A DNA stretch of 24,961 nt from BMS3ABIN04 sp965554225 (lineage in GTDB: Bacteria; Bacteroidota; Ignavibacteria; Ignavibacteriales; Melioribacteraceae). Positions 6,786 through 16,595 of this stretch are shown in pieces. Under the pieces are notes generated by a model. It saw only the letters and a list, made by a program, of their open reading frames with translations, had not been told where the DNA came from and did not search any database. How positions within the stretch are numbered: the stretch's first letter is position 1; every line of letters begins with the position of its first letter. The stretch lies in contig CBEVZC010000035.1 in assembly GCA_965554225.1 (NCBI GenBank), positions 1 through 24,961 of the forward strand, written 5' to 3'. The position numbers and the translations under genes were made by a program.

Positions 6786-8864
6786 TTAATAAGCAAGTAA
6801 ATCTTTAAGTGATTCATAAATTTTATTTCTATTGGGAAGAACATATTTTTCCAATGTTGAAGCAAACGGAATAAATGTATCCAAACCGGCTACTCTTTTA
6901 ACCGGTCCGTCTAAGTATTCAAAAGCTTTATCCGAAATTCTTGCTGCAATCTCTGCTCCAAATCCCGATGTTAAAGTATCTTCATGTATAAGAGCAACCT
7001 TCCCCGTCTTTTTTATTGATTTAATAATGGTTTCTTCATCAAGCGGATTGATTGTTCTGATATCAACTATTTCTACGGAGAATCCGTCTTCTTCCAATTT
7101 CTTAGCTGCAAAATTACTTTCGTGAACCATTGCGCCATAAGTAACCACGGTTAAATCATCTCCTTCACGAACAATATTTGCCTTCCCAAACGGTAAAAGA
7201 TAATTCTCATCCGGTTCGGGTGTAGAAGCGTAGCTCTGACGATATAAACCCTTATGTTCTAGGAATAATACAGGGTCGTCCAATCGCAATGCGGTTTTCA
7301 GCAGCCCCTTGGCATCGGCGGCATTAGAGGGATAAGCAATTAACAAACCGGGTATATGCGCAAAGAATCCTTCAATGTTTTGGCTGTGGTAAAGTCCGCC
7401 GTGAATAAATCCGCCTATTGCAGTTCTTGTAACAACCGGTGCACTCCATGCATTATTTGAACGATAGCGATAAGTAGCAAGTTCATTTCTCATTTGCATA
7501 AATGCGGGCCAAATATAGTCTCCGAACTGAATTTCTACGCAGGGTTTTACGCCGGTCAATGCCATCCCAACAGCAACTCCTTCGATACTGGCTTCTGCAA
7601 GCGGAGAATTAAACACCCGACTATTTCCAAACTTTGTAGAGAGACCTTTTGTTGCAGTAAATACTCCCCCTTTGCCGTCTGCTATATCTTCACCAAAGAC
7701 ATAAATTTTATCATTTCGCTCCATCTCTTCGTGCAGAGCATGATTTATTGCATCAACCATAACAATTTTATTTCCCTTCGGTTCAGATGTTTCATACTCA
7801 AGCTCATCACGTAAACCGGATTCATCCAATACATATTTAACTGCTGTTTCCGGTTCCGGATCTTTTTGAGCTAAAGCCCAGTCTGCAACATTGTTTATTT
7901 CATCATGCAAATCATTCTGCATTTTCTCAAATGCGCTTTTTGTAATTATATTTTTCTCAATCATATATTCGGAAAGAATATCAATCGGGTCTTTTTGCAA
8001 ATCTTCTTCCAACGAATCTTTCGGTCTATATTTTTTCTGATCGTCGGATGAAGAATGAGAAAACAGTCTAACAACACTGGCTTCAACAAGAACGGGTCCT
8101 TTACCGCTTTCCGCATAAACATAAGCCTGCTTTGCAATTTTTTTCATTTCCAAATAGTCGGTTCCATCGGCTTTTAACCTTAAAAGATTTTGATAACCGC
8201 TCATCATTTCCAAAACGGAAGCATTTTTGCCTGCTGTTTGATCTTCTACCGGCACCGAGATAGCCCATTTATTATTTTGAATAACAAAGATAACCGGCAA
8301 CTTTGCCCTAGATGCCCAATTGACTGCTTCGTGAAATTCACCTTGACTTGAAGTCCCTTCTCCGGAACTCACATAAACTATTCTGTTCTTACCTTCTTTT
8401 CTCAATGCCATTGCAGTACCAACAGCCTGCAGAAACTGCGTACCGGTAGGGCTTGACTGTGATGGAATATTAAACTCTTTCGAGCCCCAATGATTAGGCA
8501 TTTGTCTGCCGCCGTTACCCGGATCAGCAGCTTTCCCCAACATTTCCAGCAAAATATTTTCAGGCGTTACACCCAAAGCCAATAATACCGCTTGATCACG
8601 ATAATACGGATATGCCCAGTCTGCTTTAGGTTTAAGAACTTCCCCAAACGCGACTTGCGTTGCTTCGTGTCCAGCGCCGGCAATAATAAAATGCGCCTTT
8701 CCCTGCTTAAGAAGTGTAAGTACTTTATTATCTATCGTACGCGAAAGCACCATTGTTTTAAGACCTTTCAGAAGATCGTTCTTTTTTAATTTAATGGATC
8801 TATTTGTTGTACTCATTTTTTTATCTTGTGTTTTAGTTAAATTACTTTTCCCGTCTCTTACCAT
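6786..8864 (-). CDS. 2-oxoacid dehydrogenase E1, fused alpha and beta subunits
   Basis: One 692-residue chain holds both halves of the thiamine-diphosphate E1 that are separate genes in many bacteria. The alpha part (about 30-350) has GRQMPNHWG (119-127), the ThDP/Mg motif from G168-E-G to N197-N198, and the regulatory-loop region RLFSHSSSDDQKKYR (266-280). The beta part (about 365-692) has VFGEDIADGKGGVF, SPLAEASIEGVAVGMAL and LYHSQNIEGFFAHIPGL with the conserved H493. Fused E1s are known in the FCB group. MVRDG at 8864 is taken as the start because AAAGGA lies upstream; an ATG 16 codons later (8816) is possible. It follows lipB by 16 nt and precedes E2 by 19 nt. Branched-chain substrates are favoured, pyruvate not excluded. 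Confidence 0.95.
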   Translation of the reverse strand: MVRDGKSNLTKTQDKKMSTTNRSIKLKKNDLLKGLKTMVLSRTIDNKVLTLLKQGKAHFIIAGAGHEATQVAFGEVLKPKADWAYPYYRDQAVLLALGVTPENILLEMLGKAADPGNGGRQMPNHWGSKEFNIPSQSSPTGTQFLQAVGTAMALRKEGKNRIVYVSSGEGTSSQGEFHEAVNWASRAKLPVIFVIQNNKWAISVPVEDQTAGKNASVLEMMSGYQNLLRLKADGTDYLEMKKIAKQAYVYAESGKGPVLVEASVVRLFSHSSSDDQKKYRPKDSLEEDLQKDPIDILSEYMIEKNIITKSAFEKMQNDLHDEINNVADWALAQKDPEPETAVKYVLDESGLRDELEYETSEPKGNKIVMVDAINHALHEEMERNDKIYVFGEDIADGKGGVFTATKGLSTKFGNSRVFNSPLAEASIEGVAVGMALTGVKPCVEIQFGDYIWPAFMQMRNELATYRYRSNNAWSAPVVTRTAIGGFIHGGLYHSQNIEGFFAHIPGLLIAYPSNAADAKGLLKTALRLDDPVLFLEHKGLYRQSYASTPEPDENYLLPFGKANIVREGDDLTVVTYGAMVHESNFAAKKLEEDGFSVEIVDIRTINPLDEETIIKSIKKTGKVALIHEDTLTSGFGAEIAARISDKAFEYLDGPVKRVAGLDTFIPFASTLEKYVLPNRNKIYESLKDLLAY

Positions 8865-8880
8865 TTTTACTTATTCCTTT

Positions 8881-9591
8881 CTAAATATTCAGCGATAAAA
8901 TTTTATTATCGCTTTGCATATTAATAATTTTACTGTATTCAAAAACTATTTCGAAATTTTTTAAAATATTTTTTTTGACTTCAAATATGTCAACCCGATT
9001 ACCAATTTCTTTTTTTAATGACGTAACTTCCTTACCTCTAATACCGCAGGGAATTATTCCGTTAAATAAGCTCAGATCCGTATTCACATTTAGTGCGAAT
9101 CCATGCATCGTTATCCACCTGCTCACTTTAACACCAATTGCACAAATCTTCCTACTATCAATCCAAACACCGGTGTATTTCGGCTTTCGTCCGCAGCTTA
9201 TTCCATAATCGGAACAAGTTTGAATAATTACATCTTCGAGTGCCCGAAGGTATTTATCCGTATCTTCTTTCCATTCCGCCAAATTTAAAATTGCGTATCC
9301 AACAATCTGCCCGGGTCCGTGATAAGTAACATCACCGCCGCGATCGATATCATAAACAGAAATATTATTTTCCCGTAAGTACGATTCGGAACTTATAAGA
9401 TTTTTTCTGTCGGCGGTTTTACCAAACGTATAAGTATGCGGATGCTCCAAAAGCAACAAAGTATCGGGTATTACTCCATCTAACCTTTTCTTAAAAAGCT
9501 CTTTTTGTAAATCCCAAGCCTTTTTATAATCAATAATATTTAGATTATAATAATTTAATTTTTTAGATATCAATTGCTTGTCCATCTGCAT
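8881..9591 (-). CDS. lipB: octanoyltransferase LipB
   Basis: Transfers octanoyl groups from acyl carrier protein to the lipoyl domains of E2, supplying the substrate for LipA. The 236 residues contain EHPHTYTFGK (49-58), RGGDVTYHGPGQ (84-95) and GVWIDSRKICAIGVKV with catalytic K155. They also contain FALNVNTDL and IIPCGI with the acyl-accepting C182, so the Cys/Lys dyad is intact. The N-terminus overlaps the 3' end of lpdA by 29 bp. A second in-frame ATG two codons later (9585) has an equally plausible SD, so the exact start is uncertain by two residues. It is embedded in the dehydrogenase operon, between E3 and E1, so the modifying enzyme is made together with its target E2. Confidence 0.95.
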   Translation of the reverse strand: MQMDKQLISKKLNYYNLNIIDYKKAWDLQKELFKKRLDGVIPDTLLLLEHPHTYTFGKTADRKNLISSESYLRENNISVYDIDRGGDVTYHGPGQIVGYAILNLAEWKEDTDKYLRALEDVIIQTCSDYGISCGRKPKYTGVWIDSRKICAIGVKVSRWITMHGFALNVNTDLSLFNGIIPCGIRGKEVTSLKKEIGNRVDIFEVKKNILKNFEIVFEYSKIINMQSDNKILSLNI

Positions 9592-10969
9592 CTTCCGCCG
9601 CTTCCATAATCATTTCCGATAATGTGGGATGAGCATGAACTGTTTTGGCAATAGACTCAAAATCACCTTCCAAGGTTTTAGCAACACCCAGCTCCGCAAT
9701 CATTTCCGTAGCTTGATCTCCGATTATATGCGCTCCAAGCAGCTCGCCATACTTCTCATCAAAAATCAACTTGACAAAGCCTTCTCTATCACCTGCTGCA
9801 GTAGCTTTGCCGCTTGCTGAATACGGAAATTTTCCGACTTTAATTTTATAACCGTTTTTAACGGCTTGATCTTCCGTAAAACCAATACTTGCAATCTGAG
9901 GATGACAATATGTACAGCCCGGAATAGAATTATAATCTAACTGTGGAGTATTAAGTCCCTTAATTCCTTCAACACAATGTATACCTTCGTGAGAAGCAAC
10001 ATGCGCTAACCACGGCGGACCAATAACATCGCCTACTGCGTAAATATTATCCTTATTGGTTTTATAAGTTTTTTTATCAACCACAATACTGTTCCTTTCA
10101 ACTTTTACGCCTAATTTTTCCAGACCGAATCCTTCAACGTTTCCCACTACTCCAACGGCTGAAAGAACAATATCCGCTTTCAATTGTTCTTTGCTATTTG
10201 CATTAGATGTATTAACAACTACTTTTCTTCCTTTTACTTCAGCATTTTCAACTTTAGTAGAAGTATAAATTTCAATTCCTCTTTTTGCAAAACTTCTTTT
10301 AAGAGTTTCCGAAACTTCAACATCTTCCACGGGTACTATTCTATCCATCATTTCAATAAGTGTTACCTTTGTGCCAAGTACACTGTAGAAGTAAGCAAAT
10401 TCAACACCAATAGCTCCGGCACCTACAATAATTATTTCCTTAGGAAGTTTTTCAAGAGTCATTGCTTCCGTACTGGTAATAATTTTTCTTCTATCTACAG
10501 GAATAGAATCAAAAATTTTTGTTCTTGCACCGGTTGCAATAATAAGATTAGTAAATGAAATTTTTTCAATTTCCTTTTTGTTATTGCCTAATACCGAAAT
10601 GGAATTATTTGATACTATTTTACCGAAACCCTTTTTTACATCAATCTTATTTTTCTTCATTAGAAAGTCAACACCTTTGGTTACTCTCCGGGAAACGTTC
10701 CGGCTTCTTTTAATAATCTTATCAAAATCAAAGTCTAAACCCTTAATATTAATCCCTAAGTCTTGGGAATGGTTTTTCATTAAATCATAAGATTCCGCAC
10801 TTTTAAGTAAAGCTTTTGTTGGAATACATCCCCAGTTAAGACATATTCCGCCCAGAGTTTTTTCCTTTTCAATTACTACCGTTTTAAAACCCAATTGTGA
10901 AGCTCTTATTGCCGCAACATAACCTCCGGGTCCACCACCTAAAACGGCAATATCATATTTCTTATTCAT
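9563..10969 (-). CDS. lpdA: dihydrolipoyl dehydrogenase (E3)
   Basis: A 468-residue flavoprotein disulfide reductase that reoxidises the dihydrolipoyl arms with NAD+. FAD-binding motif GGGPGGYVAA (11-20). Redox disulfide C43-x4-C48 in GGICLNWGCIPTKALL. The NAD-binding GAGAIGVEFAYF lies mid-protein. The second FAD contact is YAVGDVIG. The C-terminal active-site base is H447 in HAHPTLSE, with E452. The length is typical. It is the first gene of the lpdA-lipB-E1-E2 operon and may also serve other lipoyl-dependent complexes elsewhere in the genome. A 15-nt AT palindrome lies 27-41 nt upstream of the start. Confidence 0.96.
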   Translation of the reverse strand: MNKKYDIAVLGGGPGGYVAAIRASQLGFKTVVIEKEKTLGGICLNWGCIPTKALLKSAESYDLMKNHSQDLGINIKGLDFDFDKIIKRSRNVSRRVTKGVDFLMKKNKIDVKKGFGKIVSNNSISVLGNNKKEIEKISFTNLIIATGARTKIFDSIPVDRRKIITSTEAMTLEKLPKEIIIVGAGAIGVEFAYFYSVLGTKVTLIEMMDRIVPVEDVEVSETLKRSFAKRGIEIYTSTKVENAEVKGRKVVVNTSNANSKEQLKADIVLSAVGVVGNVEGFGLEKLGVKVERNSIVVDKKTYKTNKDNIYAVGDVIGPPWLAHVASHEGIHCVEGIKGLNTPQLDYNSIPGCTYCHPQIASIGFTEDQAVKNGYKIKVGKFPYSASGKATAAGDREGFVKLIFDEKYGELLGAHIIGDQATEMIAELGVAKTLEGDFESIAKTVHAHPTLSEMIMEAAEDADGQAIDI

Positions 10970-10995
10970 ACATCTTGTCCATTTTTTATTTTGTA

Positions 10996-11010
10996 GTATA
11001 TTAAATATAC
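10996..11010. promoter_or_regulatory. short palindrome upstream of the lpdA operon
   Basis: GTATATT-A-AATATAC is a perfect 7-bp inverted repeat around one base, 27-41 nt upstream of the lpdA start. It could be an operator or part of the promoter region. All-AT palindromes arise easily by chance in DNA of this composition, so this is only a candidate. Confidence 0.25.
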
Positions 11011-11112
11011 GGAAATTTATATTTTATTTTGATGATTTCAAAAAAACAAAATTGATCTGCAATTAAACTACATACTGTTTTAAGATAAGGGATAAGTAAT
11101 TATGCAAGTAAA

Positions 11113-11820
11113 TTATACATTATCAAGCAGCATAAAACTTCTTGATTTTGCATCATTCTTCTTTTTAAAAGATTTATTATCAAATTTGCAAATTTTTTCC
11201 AACGGACAAATACTACAATTAGGGTTAGCAGGTGTACAAATTTCCCGTCCAAGTCTAATTAAATTAGTGTGAAAAGAGTGAGCAATTCCACTTGGAAAAT
11301 TTTGATTTAATTCATAAAATGATTTTTCAGGCGATGAAGCATGCACCAGACCAATTCTATTTAAAGTTCTGTGTACATGTGTATCAACCGGACAAATATC
11401 CCTATCCAACGCAAAGAGCAAAACACAGCTGGCTGTTTTTACTCCAATACCACCATACTTTGTTAACTCTTTAATTGCATTGATATTTTTCATTTTGTTC
11501 AGGTGATTTAAATCCAATTTGTTAGTCGATTTATATAATCCGGTAACAAAATTTTTTATTGCTTTCGATTTTTGTTTACCAAGTCCCGCAATTCTTATTT
11601 CCTTTTCTATACTGGATGTACGCACTTTTAGCAGCATTTCCCACTTGGGATAGCGCTTCCGCAAATTTTGATAGGCTTTATATGAATTATTGTCATTCGT
11701 ATTTTGTGAAAGGATTGTCGCAATGAGCATATCAACAGGATCCGGTAATTCTTTAGCTCTTGGCGGAACACCAAAATGTTTGATAAGAATATTATTAATT
11801 GTTTTGACTTTTTTTATCAC
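11113..11820 (-). CDS. nth: endonuclease III (DNA glycosylase/AP lyase)
   Basis: Base-excision repair enzyme that removes oxidised pyrimidines and cuts the abasic site. The 235 residues contain the helix-hairpin-helix KYGGIGVKTASCVLL with catalytic lysine K128, and the essential aspartate D146 in CPVDTHVHRTLNRIGL. The [4Fe-4S] loop has C195-x6-C202-x2-C205-x5-C211. ATILSQNTND near residue 34 is the usual substrate-pocket helix. It is slightly longer than the E. coli enzyme (211) because of a basic C-terminal tail after the cluster (KSFKKKNDAKSR). It stands alone, about 140 bp from the start of lpdA downstream and close to the terminator of the envelope operon upstream. Confidence 0.94.
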   Translation of the reverse strand: MIKKVKTINNILIKHFGVPPRAKELPDPVDMLIATILSQNTNDNNSYKAYQNLRKRYPKWEMLLKVRTSSIEKEIRIAGLGKQKSKAIKNFVTGLYKSTNKLDLNHLNKMKNINAIKELTKYGGIGVKTASCVLLFALDRDICPVDTHVHRTLNRIGLVHASSPEKSFYELNQNFPSGIAHSFHTNLIRLGREICTPANPNCSICPLEKICKFDNKSFKKKNDAKSRSFMLLDNV

Positions 11821-11900
11821 AAGAGGAGCTTTAATTTTTGAGTTAAATTGACTTGAATAAAAATAATAAATTAACTGGAAAAGATTTTAAATATGAAGAG

Positions 11901-11938
11901 AAAACCTTCGAGGAATTTATATTTTCCCCGAAGGTTTT
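11901..11938 (-). terminator. Rho-independent terminator of the envelope operon
   Basis: Arms 11901-11915 (aaaaccttcgaggaa) and 11924-11938 (ttccccgaaggtttt) form a 15-bp stem with one odd pair, which is G-U on the - transcript. The loop has 8 nt and a short T-rich tail follows on the - strand. The hairpin begins 7 nt after the stop of the PorV-like gene. Confidence 0.85.
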
Positions 11939-11944
11939 AAATTT

Positions 11945-12982
11945 TTAGAAAATTAGTCCTAAATCAAAAAATTGCACATTCTCTAAGCGTCCGTAATCAG
12001 CGTAACCATAGTTTATATATATTCCCAAATTATCATTAAATCTATATTTTAATCCACCGCCGAGAGTTAAACCTTGTTCGGAATTATCTAAAAACAAAGA
12101 TTTGTATCCAATTCTAAAAAACAAAAGTTCGTCGTACGCAAACTCAAGTCCGCTATTTACATACTCGGTATTATCATTTGGATGTGTTGCATCAACAGCT
12201 GCTGTAATTCTTATAAATCTTTCTTTTACAACATCCATGGCTAAACCAATTCTAAAAGTCAAAGGTAAATCAAAATCATCTGTTCTATATTGAGCAGGAA
12301 TGTTATTCGGACCCGTATCGGGATTATTATTAGGATCATCGTTAAACAAAACATCTCTTCCATCAAGTCTCATTGTTGAACCAAAGTTACTAATAGCAGC
12401 GCCGATCATTAAGTTATTGAACGGAGTTCTATATAATGTACCAACATCTATTGCGAATCCTGAAGCGCTTGAATTCCATATTCCTTCATGGATATATTTG
12501 AAATTAAACCCAATCGAGAACCGGTCCGTTAATTCCTTTGCATAACCAAGTCCGATAGCGATTGAATTGGCATCCCAAACTCTGCCGTCCCCTTCGGGAT
12601 TATCAAAAGTTCTCACTTTATCTTCCGGTACCCTAAATGTAGTGAGATTTGCAAAGATTGTCCCAAGTCCTTCTATTCTTAGCGCCCCAGCAGCGAAATC
12701 ATAACTCATATCAGCCAGCCAGTTTGCATGGTTAAAAGCAACTTGACCGTTATGAGGGCTTGTTGCAATACCTGCTGGATTCCAATAGACGGAATAAATG
12801 TCATTCCCAATTGCAGTAAAAGCGCCGCCCATACCAATAGCGCGCGCGCCTGCTCCAATTTTTAAGAACTGTCCTGCAGTTGTACCAACCTTAGTAGTAC
12901 TTCTAAACAATTGCGCTTCTGATTTGGAAACAATTCCAAAGATAAAAACAATTGTGAAAATTAAACCAAATATCTTTTTCAT
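11945..12982 (-). CDS. PorV/PorQ family outer-membrane beta-barrel protein
   Basis: A 345-residue protein with a signal peptide (1-23, cleavage after KSEA before Q). The family hallmark follows: GAGARAIGMGGAFTAIGND and SVYWNPAGIA, the N-terminal strands of FadL-like PorV/PorQ barrels. The remainder alternates polar and hydrophobic residues (FSIGFNFKYIHEG, LTLGGGLKYRF) and ends in an aromatic residue (LGLIF), as barrels do. PorV-type proteins act in the type IX secretion system, shuttling cargo at the outer membrane, but many paralogues exist and this one's role is inferred. I chose the ATG at 12982 rather than the upstream ATG at 13006 because GGAGGT lies 8 nt before it and the signal peptide then starts MKK. 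It is the last gene of the operon, next to a probable T9SS cargo. Confidence 0.87.
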   Translation of the reverse strand: MKKIFGLIFTIVFIFGIVSKSEAQLFRSTTKVGTTAGQFLKIGAGARAIGMGGAFTAIGNDIYSVYWNPAGIATSPHNGQVAFNHANWLADMSYDFAAGALRIEGLGTIFANLTTFRVPEDKVRTFDNPEGDGRVWDANSIAIGLGYAKELTDRFSIGFNFKYIHEGIWNSSASGFAIDVGTLYRTPFNNLMIGAAISNFGSTMRLDGRDVLFNDDPNNNPDTGPNNIPAQYRTDDFDLPLTFRIGLAMDVVKERFIRITAAVDATHPNDNTEYVNSGLEFAYDELLFFRIGYKSLFLDNSEQGLTLGGGLKYRFNDNLGIYINYGYADYGRLENVQFFDLGLIF

Positions 12983-12990
12983 AAAATAAT

Positions 12991-12996
12991 ACCTCC
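12991..12996 (-). promoter_or_regulatory. Shine-Dalgarno site deciding the PorV-like start
   Basis: The complement GGAGGT sits 8 nt before the ATG at 12982. The alternative start at 13006 would place this SD inside the coding region and lacks one of its own. Confidence 0.8.
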
Positions 12997-13033
12997 AATT
13001 AAGCACAGGAACAAAGAGTTATATCCTGTTCCA

Positions 13034-16000
13034 TTATTTAATTAAAGCAAATCTTCCAATTTTTTCTCCAACTCCCGGTGCATCTACGTGGAAAATGTAA
13101 ACACCGTAAGCTACTTTCTGCCCTTCAAACGATAATAAATCCCAGCTTACCATGTTCGTCATATCGTCTTTTTCTATAGTTTGAACCAGCTCACCGGTAA
13201 TAGTGTAAATTCTTACTGTACATTTGGGCGGGAGATTTCTGAACTGAATAACCTTATCCCCTCTTTTGCCTGAAGTCCTTCCAGGTTCTTCCGCAATATC
13301 GTACGCTACCCACGGATTAGGAACAACATAAACATCATTTAACTGAGGTTTTGCCTCAGCGCCTTTGAATTCAACAGGTGTTGTTTCAAATGTATATTTA
13401 TCTCCTTTTAGGAAAGGTTTTTTAGTTCTTACGAAATAAATATCTCCTTTCTTCGGAAGTTTAGGTGAAACTGTAGAATCCTTTGGCAATTTAAAGTTTA
13501 AGAAATAGGAAACTTCTGCAAACGAACTTGGCTCTGTTGGCCTCAAAATAATACCTTCACCAAAATCCCATTTACCATTATTAGCAGTTTTAGGATTCGA
13601 CTCATTTATTAGATAATTTGCAGGAACATTCTCCGTAACATTCCAAATTGTAAAAGGAGCAACAACTTTTGTCGAGAAAGACGGCAGCTGAAGTACCGAG
13701 TCTCCCGGTTCCGCCCATGAACCGTCATCCAATGTATCCAAATTATTCCATCTTACTTCCCAGTCAGCTCTGTATAATACTTTTGGATTGCCAGGGTAGT
13801 TTCCGTTTTTATTATAAACCAAAGAATCAACAATATTAACATCTGCATCGGGATCAAATTTTGAGTCTTCAACATCTAACTGCAACGGATCATTTTTAAC
13901 AAAAACCCTCAAGCCGTCGAAAGTAGCATTGGCATCTTCTCCATCAATAAAATTGCTTTTGAAAACAGGAAAGTACCTATACTTAACAGTGAACTTCTCT
14001 GCTATAGGTAAGGAATTATGTGATGTTCCTCTTATTTTTCCAAATTCCGAATTGACAAAATATTTAGACGGATCAACTAAATTTTCACCTGAATCAAAAA
14101 CTTTAACACTATTTAACTCAATATTTGTATGTCCAAGGTCTGCAAAAACTGTATCCTTGGAAACAAGTTCCTCCTCAACACCCGTTGAATCGAGAACATT
14201 ATAAATACTATCAGTTAAAAATTCCAAGGAATACAATTTGTCCTTAACTGACAAATCATCCAATACCTGAACATCAATATTCCCAGTTGATGAAACCCAT
14301 GCAGCTGCTTGAGGTTTACCATTTACACCGGCGCTTGCATTTTTTAATCCGGCACCAAGCACTCCAGGCGTAACCTGCACAGTATTCGGGTCAAAAGTAA
14401 GTTCACCGGTAATAGGATCTCTTAAAATTACTGCTTTGTTTTCCGTTGGAGGAATAGCATCCGTCCCAAAATCGTAAGCTACTACTGCATAGAAGTAACT
14501 AACACCATCCGTTACTGTGCTATCAACAAATTGATGAACCAAACCTGTATTATCACCCAGATAAAATTTTACGGCTCTTCCGGAATATTCAACAGGATGA
14601 AAACCGCTAAGTGAATCAATCAAGTCGAACTGTGCCAACGGTTTACCTAAGAAAGGATTACCCTTACCGTCCGTAATTGTAAAAACATCTGAAAAAGTGT
14701 AATCCCTACTTCTATAAATTTTATAACCCTCAAAATCTTTTTTGCCTGAAAGCGGGTCTACAGATTGTTCTGCTCTTGTATCCCAATAAAGTGTTACTCT
14801 TCCTTTTCCGGGGACCGCATTAACAATTGGTTTAGCAGGAGGTTGAGCAAATCTGTAATCGGCTTCGAGAATTTTAGTCGATGTTTCTGCATTTAGTACT
14901 AAATCACTTAAATCATTTCCAAATAAAATACACATTGAAAATCTTTGAGTTTCTCCGACTTCTAAACTTAGGGGTCCGGTACCAAAATTAAAGACATTAT
15001 CACCGGGTGCACTTAGTAATTCCTGCGAGGCATCAATTGTATCGGCTGATAACCACTGCCACATCAGAGGATCATTTTTAGGCACATTAGGCAAGGAATT
15101 AGTATAAGTGGCGGCATGGAAGCTCGATAGTCCAATTTGATCTGATTCGGATATATCTCTTAAACCAAAGTTGGGTTCGGAACCAGCCCATTTATACCCG
15201 GGTAATTTTTCAAGCGATAAAGGTTCACCGTCATCAAAAGTCCCGTTATCATCTGTGTCGAAGTACCAAGCTTGAGAAGGTACGCCATCGCCCTCACCTA
15301 AGTCAGGTCCCGGATAATTTGGTGAATCTGGACCTATACCATCAATACCAATGTCATTTTTATCGGCAGACCAATCACCATCTTCATCTCCTTGGAACCT
15401 GGGTTTTGGGGCTCCGAAAACTGCAGTATATTTCTGAACATCGCTTATTCCGTTTGTTAGCGGAGTGTTAACACCATCAATAAAATTACCATGGCTATTC
15501 TCGGGTGATTCATCAGTTATACCATCATCATCATTATCTAAACCATCAACAGCATTCGATGGTGATTCCAAAAATTTCCATCCGAAATAGCCTGTTTTTC
15601 TTCCGAACATTCCAACACCGTCTCCATCCCAAGAATAAACCATATTTCTGGATCGTTGTGGGAAATTGTTACCTTGGAGTGAAAATCCTTTAGCATCGAT
15701 ATAACCGGATAAATCATCTCCAAAATCAGAAGGTCCGCCAACGTGCGGATCACCGTGCATTCCAAAATATGATTTCTCTATTTGTTTTTCGCTTGCGTTT
15801 GTTATCTGGTAGACAAGAAACATTATATCGTCTGCCAAAGGATTATTGAACTGAATAATCCTAACTTCCATATCTAAACCGAGACCTTTTTTAGTAGTAT
15901 CGCTTGGAAAAGGCGTATATGGAAATTCTGCATTTGTAAAATCGTCAACAACATAAAAAACTTCTTCATCGGGAGCAGTTGCCTGATCACCTAAAAACGC

Positions 16001-16567
16001 AGGCCATAAATATTTTCCTGCACCGGGTGAATACCAGCTTGGGGGCCACGAATCCGGTTTACCGTCACCGTTTTTATCACCAATATTTAATCTTGCAATC
16101 TCATTTTGAGTAGTATCGACAAATCCGGGTTTAGGTAACCAACCCCATTTTAATGTACCGTCAGGAGAATAATCGCCTTGAGATGTCAATACGTGGGAAT
16201 CATCTACAATTTGTTCAACTTCACCCGAGTCACCAACAACTTCGGCTGCAGCAAGCGGACCAAACTCGAAACCATAACCCAATCCATTCCAAACAAGATC
16301 GGCTATATTACCTAATGTGTTAGGGCGTGTTATAGAACCATAATTATAAACAACCGTTGTGATATTATTTCCACTAATAATAGACTGTTTAATTAAACGA
16401 GGCTCGCCGTTTGTTTTGAAAAATGTAGGAAATTCTCCAAAAATTCTAATCATATCCTGTTCACTCATCTCCTTAATTTTCCAATTTCCATATTCATCCT
16501 TTTCTTGAGCAATCATTGTATTTAGGAAAAAAATGAAGGATAAAAAGAATATTAGTTTTATTTTCAT
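13034..16567 (-). CDS. large secreted protein with type IX (Por) sorting-type C-terminus
   Basis: A 1177-residue exported protein. Residues 1-20 are a signal peptide (ending TMIA before QEKDE). Acidic, calcium-binding-like stretches occur at 161-174 (NIGDKNGDGKPDSW), 341-355 (DGLDNDDDGITDESP), 393-405 and 437-449 (DTDDNGTFDDGEP), resembling thrombospondin-3/dockerin-like D-x-D-x-D-G loops. A fibronectin-III-like module begins near 578 (KPIVNAVPGKGRVTLYWD...GYKIYRSRD). The last ~100 residues (from about 1075) match the Por secretion tail pattern: YVVPNPW, FRNLPPKCTVRIYTITGELV, MVSWDL, AYGVYIFHVDAPG and a final GRFALIK. Export by type IX secretion with surface attachment is thus likely; no catalytic motif was seen. 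It lies 28 nt after the TonB receptor gene and upstream of the PorV-like gene, in one operon. Confidence 0.88.
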   Translation of the reverse strand: MKIKLIFFLSFIFFLNTMIAQEKDEYGNWKIKEMSEQDMIRIFGEFPTFFKTNGEPRLIKQSIISGNNITTVVYNYGSITRPNTLGNIADLVWNGLGYGFEFGPLAAAEVVGDSGEVEQIVDDSHVLTSQGDYSPDGTLKWGWLPKPGFVDTTQNEIARLNIGDKNGDGKPDSWPPSWYSPGAGKYLWPAFLGDQATAPDEEVFYVVDDFTNAEFPYTPFPSDTTKKGLGLDMEVRIIQFNNPLADDIMFLVYQITNASEKQIEKSYFGMHGDPHVGGPSDFGDDLSGYIDAKGFSLQGNNFPQRSRNMVYSWDGDGVGMFGRKTGYFGWKFLESPSNAVDGLDNDDDGITDESPENSHGNFIDGVNTPLTNGISDVQKYTAVFGAPKPRFQGDEDGDWSADKNDIGIDGIGPDSPNYPGPDLGEGDGVPSQAWYFDTDDNGTFDDGEPLSLEKLPGYKWAGSEPNFGLRDISESDQIGLSSFHAATYTNSLPNVPKNDPLMWQWLSADTIDASQELLSAPGDNVFNFGTGPLSLEVGETQRFSMCILFGNDLSDLVLNAETSTKILEADYRFAQPPAKPIVNAVPGKGRVTLYWDTRAEQSVDPLSGKKDFEGYKIYRSRDYTFSDVFTITDGKGNPFLGKPLAQFDLIDSLSGFHPVEYSGRAVKFYLGDNTGLVHQFVDSTVTDGVSYFYAVVAYDFGTDAIPPTENKAVILRDPITGELTFDPNTVQVTPGVLGAGLKNASAGVNGKPQAAAWVSSTGNIDVQVLDDLSVKDKLYSLEFLTDSIYNVLDSTGVEEELVSKDTVFADLGHTNIELNSVKVFDSGENLVDPSKYFVNSEFGKIRGTSHNSLPIAEKFTVKYRYFPVFKSNFIDGEDANATFDGLRVFVKNDPLQLDVEDSKFDPDADVNIVDSLVYNKNGNYPGNPKVLYRADWEVRWNNLDTLDDGSWAEPGDSVLQLPSFSTKVVAPFTIWNVTENVPANYLINESNPKTANNGKWDFGEGIILRPTEPSSFAEVSYFLNFKLPKDSTVSPKLPKKGDIYFVRTKKPFLKGDKYTFETTPVEFKGAEAKPQLNDVYVVPNPWVAYDIAEEPGRTSGKRGDKVIQFRNLPPKCTVRIYTITGELVQTIEKDDMTNMVSWDLLSFEGQKVAYGVYIFHVDAPGVGEKIGRFALIK

Positions 16568-16595
16568 TGCTTAATACCTCAAAAATTTTGCGTTG

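Noticed and set aside
7494..7814. 106-codon open frame on the + strand
   Set aside because: It is antisense to the E1 beta domain, has no recognisable motif and lacks an SD.
15505..15765. Short open frames on both strands within the 1177-residue protein gene
   Set aside because: The D/G-rich coding sequence leaves other frames open by chance; the main frame is continuous and motif-supported.
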